NCBI GenBank assembly: GCA_019429405.1
Contig: JAHYIZ010000029.1
Location: 1 to 38,093, forward strand
DNA from: Paracoccaceae bacterium
GTDB lineage: Bacteria; Pseudomonadota; Alphaproteobacteria; Rhodobacterales; Rhodobacteraceae
Length of the DNA: 38,093 nucleotides
Direction of reading: 5' to 3'
This document shows, one piece after another, positions 31,974-38,093 of the stretch; positions within the stretch are counted from its first letter, which is position 1; every line of letters begins with the position of its first letter. Both the position numbers and the translations under genes were made by a program. Under the pieces are notes generated by a model, which was given only the letters and a program-made list of their open reading frames with translations, ran no database searches and had not been told where the DNA came from.

Positions 31974-32972
31974 TCAGCGGGCAATCGGCAGCCGCGTCAG
32001 CGTGAAACCTTCGGCCTCCAGCAGCGCCAGCAGCCCCTCCTGCCCCGGCAGGTGCAGCGCGCCTGCCGCCACCAGCACCGGCCCACGCACGGCGGCGGCA
32101 AGAATGGGCGCGATCCAGGCGCGGTTGCGCCGCGCGATCAGCAGCTCTTCCGAAAGCGCGATCTGCGCTTCGACCACGGCTGCCGCCATGCCGGAATTGG
32201 TCAGCGCGTCGTGGCGGGTGAACTCCCAGATCAGGCGCGTTTCCTCAGCGAAATAGGCATCTGCCAGCGTGGCGGTATAGTCGTCGGCGGCCTCGGCGGT
32301 CAGCAGCGCTGCCCGGATCAGGTCGATCTGGTCGCCATCGGGGATCAGGTCGAACAGCGTCAGCGCCGCGTCATAGGGCTCCATCGCCTGCACCGGCAGC
32401 CCGCGCGCCTCGGCCGCCTCGATCAGTTGCCCGTCGAGCCCCTCGCGCCCCGCGGCCACTTCGCCCAGCGCGCAGGGCGAAAGCGACAGGGTCATGGCGG
32501 CATACCAGGGCTTGAACTTGGCGGCGAGAAAGCCGGGCACGCCGCGCGCGCGCATCGCGGCGGCAAGGCGCAGCCATTCAGGCTCGGCCATGCGTTCGGG
32601 CAGGGTCGGGCCGGAGGGCACGAAGAAAAGATCAAGCCGCTCAGACATTGCCTTTTGCAGCAGTGCCTGTTCGTGTGGCCCGGCCTCGACCAGCAGCGTG
32701 CGCGCGCCCGCCAGCGCTGGCTGCAGCGCGGCCAGCGTGGTGGCGTGGCGCGGGTCATCAAAATGGAAGGTACCGACCAGCGCAATGCGTTCCAGCCCCC
32801 GCTCTGCTTGCCAGAATATACCCTCGGCATAGGGCGCAACCGCCGCGCGATGGCGCAATTCGGCGCGGGTTTCGGGGGCGAGCGCGTCAAAGAGGTTGGC
32901 GCCCACGCAGGCCGCGCGCGCAGGCGCGCTTGCCAGCAGGCAGGCGGCAACAAGGGCGAGTGCGCGCAGCAT
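31974..32972 (-). CDS. TraB/GumN family secreted protein
   Basis: The protein has 332 residues with a signal peptide at 1 to about 20 (LRALALVAACLLASAPARA). The family hallmarks are VGTFHFDDPRH near 65-75 and a late GALHLPGQEG near 306-315; these Gly-His pairs are thought to bind metal in a Tiki/EreA-like fold. Some relatives are metalloproteases, but bacterial members are largely uncharacterised. It starts 5 bases downstream of the dehydrogenase stop, so the two are cotranscribed. Confidence 0.87.
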   Translation of the reverse strand: MLRALALVAACLLASAPARAACVGANLFDALAPETRAELRHRAAVAPYAEGIFWQAERGLERIALVGTFHFDDPRHATTLAALQPALAGARTLLVEAGPHEQALLQKAMSERLDLFFVPSGPTLPERMAEPEWLRLAAAMRARGVPGFLAAKFKPWYAAMTLSLSPCALGEVAAGREGLDGQLIEAAEARGLPVQAMEPYDAALTLFDLIPDGDQIDLIRAALLTAEAADDYTATLADAYFAEETRLIWEFTRHDALTNSGMAAAVVEAQIALSEELLIARRNRAWIAPILAAAVRGPVLVAAGALHLPGQEGLLALLEAEGFTLTRLPIAR

Positions 32973-32977
32973 GTCGC

Positions 32978-33964
32978 TCAGAACATCCCCGGCACCACAA
33001 GGTCAGGCGGGCGGTGGCCATCGGCAAAGGTCTTGATGTTGACGATTACCTTTTCGCCCATTTCAACCCGGCCTTCCAGCGTCGCCGAGCCCATGTGCGG
33101 CAGCAGCACCACATTGGGCAACTCGCGCAGACGCGGGTTGATCTCGTGGCCATGTTCAAACACATCAAGCCCCGCCCCGGCAATTTCGCCTGCCCGCAAC
33201 ATCCGGGTAAGGGCGTTTTCGTCAATCACCTCGCCGCGCGAGGTGTTGACGATGACGGCGGCGGGTTTCATCAGCTTCAGCCGCCGCGCGTTCATCAGAT
33301 GGAAGGTCGAGGGCGTGTGTGGGCAGTTGATCGACAGAATGTCCATCCGCGCCACCATCTGGTCGAGGCTGTCCCAGTATGTCGCCTCCAGCTCGGCCTC
33401 GATCTCGGGGCGCAGGCGTTTGCGGTTGTGGTAATGCACCTGAAGCCCGAATGCCCGCGCGCGCCGCGCCACCGCCTGCCCGATCCGGCCCATGCCCAGA
33501 ATGCCCAGCCGCTTGCCGCCTACCCGTGTGCCCATGAAGCCGGTGGGCGACCAACCCTGCCAATCGCCCGCCTGCATCACCGCCAGCCCCTCTGGCATGC
33601 GCCGCATGACGGCGAGGATCAGCGCCAGCACCATGTCGGCGGTGTCGTCGGTCATCACGCCGGGGGTGTTGGAAACCAGCACCCCGCGCTGGCGCGCGCT
33701 GGTGAAGTCGATGTGATCTACGCCGGCGCCATAGTTCGCGATCAGTTTCAGCTTTGGCCCAGCCTGCGCCAGCATCGCGGCGTCGATATGGTCGGTGATG
33801 CAGGGCACCACCACATCGGTGCGGCGCATCGCGGCACTCAGCGCCTCGCGGTCCATGCGCGCGTCGGTTTCGTTCAGCTCGACGTCGAACAATTCCTTCA
33901 TCCGGGTCTCGACAACCTCGGGCAACCGTCGCGTCACGACAACACTCAGCCTTGGTGCAGGCAT
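32978..33964 (-). CDS. D-isomer 2-hydroxyacid dehydrogenase (glyoxylate/hydroxypyruvate reductase-like)
   Basis: The protein has 328 residues. The NAD(P)-binding motif GMGRIG lies at 157-162, catalytic Arg243 in NTSRGEVIDE, the acidic partner near E270 (LDVFEHG), and His290 in LLPHMGSAT. The family reduces glyoxylate or hydroxypyruvate, or oxidises D-glycerate, in the cytoplasm. AGGAGG stands before the ATG at 33964, a near-ideal ribosome binding site; the frame stays open upstream but without similarity. It forms an operon with the TraB-like gene. Confidence 0.92.
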   Translation of the reverse strand: MPAPRLSVVVTRRLPEVVETRMKELFDVELNETDARMDREALSAAMRRTDVVVPCITDHIDAAMLAQAGPKLKLIANYGAGVDHIDFTSARQRGVLVSNTPGVMTDDTADMVLALILAVMRRMPEGLAVMQAGDWQGWSPTGFMGTRVGGKRLGILGMGRIGQAVARRARAFGLQVHYHNRKRLRPEIEAELEATYWDSLDQMVARMDILSINCPHTPSTFHLMNARRLKLMKPAAVIVNTSRGEVIDENALTRMLRAGEIAGAGLDVFEHGHEINPRLRELPNVVLLPHMGSATLEGRVEMGEKVIVNIKTFADGHRPPDLVVPGMF

Positions 33965-33980
33965 GGCGACCCTCCTCTTG

Positions 33981-34010
33981 CTTTGCAAAACCTCGCTCCT
34001 CGGTGCAAAG
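33981..34010. promoter_or_regulatory. Inverted repeat CTTTGCA...TGCAAAG in divergent promoter region
   Basis: CTTTGCA (33981-33987) and TGCAAAG (34004-34010) are perfect inverted copies 16 bases apart. They lie between the dehydrogenase gene and the SH3-protein gene, close upstream of the dehydrogenase ribosome binding site. It could be an operator or a leader hairpin. Confidence 0.35.
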
Positions 34011-34106
34011 TGACGCGCAACGGGGCAAGGCACAAGGCCCTGCGGGCGCGGCATAACCGCTGCGCGCAAAAAGACGAGGCGGCGAGGCAGTTTGCGGGGG
34101 TTTTCA

Positions 34107-34631
34107 ATGGCCAGAGGCTTGGGCAGCGTGGTGGCGCTGGCGATGTGGGCTTTGCTTGCGGCGGGTCCGGGTGCGGCGCAACAGCCAGCGCCCGAACCCG
34201 AAACCGCGCGCGGGCCGGTGACCAACCTGCCGCTGCCACGCTACGTTTCGCTGAAAAGCTCTGAGGGCAACGCAAGGCGCGGCCCGTCGCTTTCGCATCG
34301 CATCGACTGGGTGTTTCGCCACAACGGCATGCCATTGCGCGTGACCGCCGAATACGGCCACTGGCGCCGGGTGGAAGACCGCGACGGGGCAGGCGGCTGG
34401 GTGCATTATTCGCTGCTTTCGGGGGTGCGCATGGTGGCCCTGACCGCCGAGCAGGATCTGCGCATGCGCCCCGACCCCAGCGCAACGGCGCTTGCGCGCG
34501 CCGAAGCGGGGGCGATTGCGCGGCTGGGCGAATGCCTGCCCGACTGGTGCCGCATCTCGGCACCCGGCGCGCAGGGCTGGGTGCCGAAATCCGCGATCTG
34601 GGGCGTAGACGCCGCCGAGCTGCGCGACTAG
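34107..34631 (+). CDS. Secreted bacterial SH3-like domain protein
   Basis: The protein has 174 residues. The signal peptide spans 1 to about 24 (GLGSVVALAMWALLAAGPGA, then AQQ). Two SH3-type beta segments follow: YVSLKSSEGNARRGPS near 48-63 with HWRRVEDRDGAGGWVHYSLL, and DLRMRPDPSA to GWVPKSAIWG. Such periplasmic proteins are common in alphaproteobacteria and probably bind cell-wall peptides; the precise role is unknown. The ATG at 34107 fits the signal peptide best. It is divergent from the dehydrogenase gene. Confidence 0.86.
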   Translation: MARGLGSVVALAMWALLAAGPGAAQQPAPEPETARGPVTNLPLPRYVSLKSSEGNARRGPSLSHRIDWVFRHNGMPLRVTAEYGHWRRVEDRDGAGGWVHYSLLSGVRMVALTAEQDLRMRPDPSATALARAEAGAIARLGECLPDWCRISAPGAQGWVPKSAIWGVDAAELRD

Positions 34632-34709
34632 CGCGGCAAAGCGCCACTGGCCAAGCCTGCCCGCGCGCATTATGGGGGGCGCGCAACCGGGGCCCACAGG
34701 GGGTGGCAG

Positions 34710-35591
34710 ATGGCACGCGATTCGCATCAGCTTCTCAACCTTTCGGGCGGGGTGGCATCAGTTTCAGTGGCCCTCGCGCTGGTGGCGCTGAAGGCCTGGG
34801 CGCTGCACCAGACCGGCTCGCTCGCCATCGCCGCCTCGCTGACAGACAGCGCGATGGATCTGCTGGTGTCGCTCGGCGGCCTTACCGCCATCATCTACGC
34901 CGCGCGCCCGCCCGATGATGACCACGCCTTTGGCCATACTTCAGCCGAAGATCTCGCGGCACTCGGGCAATCGGTCATCATCCTCGCCTCGGCCATGGCG
35001 ATCGGCTGGGCGGCGGTGTCGCGGCTTCTGGCCGAGGCCCCTGCCCCGCTTGCCGCCGAACGCACCGGCATCGCGGTCATGCTTGCCTCAGTGGCGCTAA
35101 CCGGGGCGCTGGTCGGCTGGCAGCGCTATGTGGCGCGGCGCACGGGCAACCGGGTGGTCGCCGCCGATTCGCTGCATTATGTCGGCGACCTCATGCCCAC
35201 GCTCGGCGCCATTGTCGCGCTGATCGCTTCGGCGCTCTGGGGTATCGGCGGCATTGACAGCATCGTGGCGCTGGCGGCGGCACTTTTCATGGCCACGGGC
35301 GCCGCCCGGATCGGGGTTGCGGCCTGGCATGCGCTGATGGACCGCACCGCCGACCCCGCGCTGGTCGAAAGCATTGCCGCCATCGCGCGCGACTGGCCCG
35401 GAGTGCGCGGGTTTCACGACCTCAAGACCCGCACCGCAGGCTCAAAGGTCTTCGTGCACCTGCATATCGAGCTTGACGGCGAGCAATCCTTGCGTGAGGC
35501 GCACACCATTGCCGCCGCCCTGAAACGCCAAATTCGCGCCGCCTACCCGCAGACCGATGTGATCATTCATCAGGATGTCGCGGCTCGTTAA
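34710..35591 (+). CDS. Cation diffusion facilitator transporter (FieF/YiiP-like)
   Basis: This 293-residue inner-membrane antiporter probably exports Zn, Fe or other divalent ions with proton exchange. About six membrane spans are visible. The transport-site residues are present: DSAMD in the second span, and HYVGD in the fifth span (H and D of YiiP HxxxD). The loop motif HAFGHTSAEDLAALGQS matches YiiP, and a C-terminal cytoplasmic ferredoxin-like domain ends in DVIIHQDV. Metal choice cannot be read from this alone. Confidence 0.92.
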   Translation: MARDSHQLLNLSGGVASVSVALALVALKAWALHQTGSLAIAASLTDSAMDLLVSLGGLTAIIYAARPPDDDHAFGHTSAEDLAALGQSVIILASAMAIGWAAVSRLLAEAPAPLAAERTGIAVMLASVALTGALVGWQRYVARRTGNRVVAADSLHYVGDLMPTLGAIVALIASALWGIGGIDSIVALAAALFMATGAARIGVAAWHALMDRTADPALVESIAAIARDWPGVRGFHDLKTRTAGSKVFVHLHIELDGEQSLREAHTIAAALKRQIRAAYPQTDVIIHQDVAAR

Positions 35592-35611
35592 GGTTCTGCC
35601 CGTGTTCTGTC

Positions 35612-35655
35612 CAAGGTGCGCCGCGCAGCGGCACGGCGGCGCGCAAAACACCTTG
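35612..35655 (+). terminator. Long stem-loop after the cation transporter gene
   Basis: CAAGGTG (35612-35618) pairs with CACCTTG (35649-35655), and inner GCGCCG (35618-35623) with CGGCGC (35637-35642). No U-tract follows. It may be a terminator or mRNA-protecting stem between this gene and xdhC. Confidence 0.4.
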
Positions 35656-35707
35656 TCGGCCTGCGCATTCAGCGCTAACACTTGGCAATCTGAAGGCAGG
35701 GGCGCAG

Positions 35708-36622
35708 ATGCTCGATGACGGTTCCAGCCCCCTCGGGGCGCTTCGCTACCTCGCCCGGTCCGAGGGCGTGTTGGGCATCATCACCCAGACCGAAGGCGCG
35801 GCCTACCGCGAACCCGGCGCGGTCATGGCATTCGGGCGTGATGGGGCGCGGGTGGGGTCGCTTTCGTCCGGCTGCATTGAAGATGACCTTTGGGAACACG
35901 CGCAGCGGGCACTGGCGCAGGGCCTGCCGGTGGCATTGCGCTATGGCACGGGGTCGGCCTTTTTCGATCTGCAGCTGCCGTGCGGCGGCGGCATGTCGGT
36001 GCTGCTGGTGCCGCGCCCGGACCGCGCAATCCTGACCGAGGCGCTGGCGCAGACGCGCGCGCGCCAGCCAGCGCGGCTGACCATCAATACCGCAACCGGC
36101 GCGCTGAGCCTGGGCGAAGGCGAGGGTTTCGCGCTCGAGTTGCGGCCCGAACTGCGCTTCATGGTGTTCGGGCAGGGGATCGAGGCACAGGTATTCGCCC
36201 GCCTCGCGGGGGGTGCCGGGTTTGAGGTCGATCTTTTCGGCCGTGATTTTCCAAGCGGCGGCATCGGTGGGCGCGGCAATGTGCGGCTGCATGTGATCGA
36301 CAGCTTTCGCGGCTTTCAGCCGCCGCAACCCGACCGCTGGGCCGCCGTGACCCTGTTCTTTCACAGCCACGACCATGAGGCGGGCATACTGGCGCAGCTT
36401 TTGGGGTCTGAGGCGTTCTATATCGGCGCGCAGGGCAGCCGCCGCGCCAAGGACCGCCTCTTGGCCGAACTGCGCGCGGTCGGCCTTGCCGAACCCCTGC
36501 TGGCGCGGTTTCGTGACAGGTTCGGCCTGATCCCCTCATGCCGCGACCCGCGCACGCTGGCGGTTTCGGTGCTGGCCGACGTGCTGGGCGCAGCCGCCAA
36601 GCCCCCAGCACCCGACGCATAG
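35708..36622 (+). CDS. XdhC/CoxI family molybdoenzyme maturation protein
   Basis: The protein has 304 residues. XdhC-type proteins bind molybdenum cofactor, help add its terminal sulfido ligand, and insert it into xanthine-dehydrogenase-family enzymes. The N-terminal XdhC domain shows GSLSSGCIEDDLW near 56-68 and a second motif LPCGGGM near 90-96. The Rossmann domain begins at RFMVFGQGIEAQVFARL and the end has IGAQGSRRAKDRLL. The adjacent MocA gene supports a cofactor role. The target Mo-enzyme is not in the window. Confidence 0.88.
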   Translation: MLDDGSSPLGALRYLARSEGVLGIITQTEGAAYREPGAVMAFGRDGARVGSLSSGCIEDDLWEHAQRALAQGLPVALRYGTGSAFFDLQLPCGGGMSVLLVPRPDRAILTEALAQTRARQPARLTINTATGALSLGEGEGFALELRPELRFMVFGQGIEAQVFARLAGGAGFEVDLFGRDFPSGGIGGRGNVRLHVIDSFRGFQPPQPDRWAAVTLFFHSHDHEAGILAQLLGSEAFYIGAQGSRRAKDRLLAELRAVGLAEPLLARFRDRFGLIPSCRDPRTLAVSVLADVLGAAAKPPAPDA

Positions 36623-36676
36623 GCCCACCCGCGCCGGGGCAAAGTCGGCTGGACAGCCCGCCCCCGACGGCGCAGC

Positions 36677-37288
36677 ATGGGCGCCATGGGCAATGTGCTG
36701 ATCCTGATCCCGGCGGCTGGGGCCGCAGCGCGCATGCGCGGCCCCGACAAGCTGGCGCTTTGCGTCGGCGGGCAGCCGATGCTGACGCATGCCGCCGCCA
36801 TTGCCACGCAGACCGGACGCGCGGTTCTGGTCACGTTGCGGGCAGGCGACAGCGCGCGGCGGGCCTTGCTGGCCGGGCAAAGCGTGAGCATTGCCGAACT
36901 GGCCGACGCCGGCGAGGGCATGTCAGCCTCACTGCGCGAAGGCGCGCGGCAGGCAACTGCGCACGGCGCCGCCGCGCTGATGGTTGTGCCCGCGGATCTG
37001 CCGTGGCTGACCCTTGCCGACCTGCAAGCAGCCCTTGCGGCATGGGCCGAGCGGCCGGGCGAGGCTTTGCGCGGCACCGCGCAAAACGGCACCCCCGGCC
37101 ACCCGGTCATGCTGCCCGCAGGCGTTTTCGCGCAGCTTCTGGCGCTCAGTGGAGACATCGGCGCGCGCTCGGTGCTGGCGCGGGTCGGGGCGCGGCTCCT
37201 GCCGCTGCCGGGCCGGCACGCGGTCGCCGACATCGACACCCCCGAAGACTATGCCGCCGCGCTGCAAGGCCCGGTGGCGCCGAAGTGA
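36677..37288 (+). CDS. mocA: Molybdenum cofactor nucleotidyltransferase (MocA-like)
   Basis: The protein has 203 residues of the MobA/MocA family, which attaches CMP to molybdopterin to give the dinucleotide cofactor used by xanthine-oxidase-type enzymes. Seen are the nucleotide-binding IPAAGAAARMRGPDKL (about 11-26), the metal-binding VVPADLPWL near 112-120 and the NGTPGHPVMLP segment. The second ATG at 36686 is an equally possible start; neither has a clear ribosome binding site. It follows xdhC by 54 bases on the same strand, so the two are probably cotranscribed. Confidence 0.85.
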   Translation: MGAMGNVLILIPAAGAAARMRGPDKLALCVGGQPMLTHAAAIATQTGRAVLVTLRAGDSARRALLAGQSVSIAELADAGEGMSASLREGARQATAHGAAALMVVPADLPWLTLADLQAALAAWAERPGEALRGTAQNGTPGHPVMLPAGVFAQLLALSGDIGARSVLARVGARLLPLPGRHAVADIDTPEDYAAALQGPVAPK

Positions 37289-37410
37289 AACCGCGACCAA
37301 GCCGATGAAAGCGCGCCGAAGGTGGCCATTGAGGCTGCATATGCCACGATTCGCCCCGGCCCTGTGCCCGCGCCGCGCCGATCAGGTCGCGCCGACGTGA
37401 AACCCGGCCT

Positions 37411-38093
37411 TCAGTCGCGCGCCGGGGTGCGGTGCCCGGCACCGCAATGCGGGCAGTCGGGGTTTCTCGCCACGGCGATAACGCGGCTTTCGCCCCAGAG
37501 CGCATCATGAATGACCAGCCGCCCGCGCAAGCTCTGCCCCGCCCCGGTGATCTCCTTGATCGCCTCGGTCGCCATCATCGCCCCCACCACGCCGGGCAGC
37601 GCCCCCACCACCCCCGCCTCGGCGCAACTGGGCGCCAGCCCCGGCGCAGGCGCCTCGGGGAACACGCAGGCATAGCAGGGCGCGCCGCGGGCGGGGTCAT
37701 AAAGGCTCAGCTGCCCCTCCCATTGCGTGATCGCACCCGAAAGCAAGGGCTTGGCCGCAGCCACGCAGGCGTCGTTCAAAAGGTATCGGGTGGCAAAATT
37801 GTCGGAACCGTCAAGGATCAGATCGTAGCCCGCCAGCAGCCCCGCCACGTTTTCAGCACCCAGCCGCAGCGGATGCGCGCGCACCTCGATGAACGGGTTG
37901 AGCGCCCTCATCGCCAGTTCGGCCGAGCGCACCTTGGCCATGCCGATGCGGGCGTCGGTGTGGATGACCTGCCGTTGCAGGTTTGAATTCGACACTGCGT
38001 CGTCATCAACCACCCCGATTGTGCCCACCCCCGCCGCCGCGAGATAAAGCAGCACCGGCGAGCCGAGCCCGCCTGCCCCCACCACCAGCACCC
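37411..38093 (-). CDS. moeB: MoeB/ThiF/HesA family adenylyltransferase, C-terminal part
   Basis: The gene enters from the right edge, so only the last 227 residues or so are seen. MoeB adenylates the C-terminus of MoaD for sulfur loading in molybdopterin synthesis; ThiF does the same for ThiS. Seen are the nucleotide-binding VVGAGGLGSP, the DDDAVSNSNLQRQ motif with its conserved Arg, and GSDNFATRYLLND. The zinc cysteine pairs are CYAC and CPHC. The 119 bases to mocA hold no gene. It is convergent with mocA, and the molybdenum context favours MoeB over ThiF. Confidence 0.85.
   Translation of the reverse strand, partial: VLVVGAGGLGSPVLLYLAAAGVGTIGVVDDDAVSNSNLQRQVIHTDARIGMAKVRSAELAMRALNPFIEVRAHPLRLGAENVAGLLAGYDLILDGSDNFATRYLLNDACVAAAKPLLSGAITQWEGQLSLYDPARGAPCYACVFPEAPAPGLAPSCAEAGVVGALPGVVGAMMATEAIKEITGAGQSLRGRLVIHDALWGESRVIAVARNPDCPHCGAGHRTPARD

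Noticed and set aside
1-38093. Mobile elements, prophage, tRNA or rRNA genes
   Set aside because: No transposase, integrase, phage gene, terminal inverted repeats of an insertion sequence or tRNA-like cloverleaf was seen. Composition looks uniform apart from short promoter regions.

Overview
The window reads as a contiguous piece of chromosome from a high-GC alphaproteobacterium, most likely Rhodobacteraceae. Supporting this are the GC-rich codon use, the DUF1489, YcgN, TIGR01459-type HAD and SH3-like families typical of that group, and GC-rich gene-end elements. No tRNA, rRNA, insertion sequence, prophage or CRISPR array was seen. About 39 protein genes were found; the first and last run off the edges.

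Left part (1-5969): a membrane-anchored Ala-Pro-Glu repeat protein (partial) is divergent from a LOG-family nucleotide hydrolase. Next comes preTA, the NAD-dependent dihydropyrimidine dehydrogenase, with a palindrome before it that resembles a RutR operator. A PfkB kinase and an UgpC-type ATPase form the end of the next operon.

Catabolic island (4003-15150): on the minus strand lie a solute-binding protein, two permeases, an argininosuccinate-lyase-like enzyme, an ABC ATPase and a PfkB kinase, closely packed with overlapping or nearly touching genes from the first permease onward. Divergent on the plus strand are a ROK repressor, a large PIG-L deacetylase fusion and an EamA exporter. A near-perfect 23-bp palindrome lies between the two halves. 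Together they look like one ROK-controlled system for importing and degrading an unidentified N-acylated, sugar-like compound, possibly one carrying a succinyl, aspartyl or malyl group. This is the best candidate here for an undescribed pathway.

Sulfur island (15245-19450): an Rrf2 regulator with four clustered cysteines precedes a sulfate ABC transporter (binding protein, CysT, CysW, short CysA). The binding protein contains no Cys and no Met after the initiator, and has an unusual N-terminal extension before its signal peptide.

Housekeeping part (19457-34106): isochorismatase-like hydrolase, B12-dependent ribonucleotide reductase, DUF1489 protein, secreted esterase, PRPP synthetase, an HCCA-isomerase/hydrolase pair, threonine aldolase, YcgN, RibF, MaoC hydratase (with a PhaR-like site), HAD hydrolase, rhodanese, Mn-dependent pyrophosphatase, TraB/GumN protein and a glyoxylate/hydroxypyruvate-reductase-like dehydrogenase.

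Right end (34107-38093): SH3-like protein, cation diffusion facilitator, and molybdenum-cofactor genes (XdhC, MocA, partial MoeB). No intergenic gap exceeds 300 bases.
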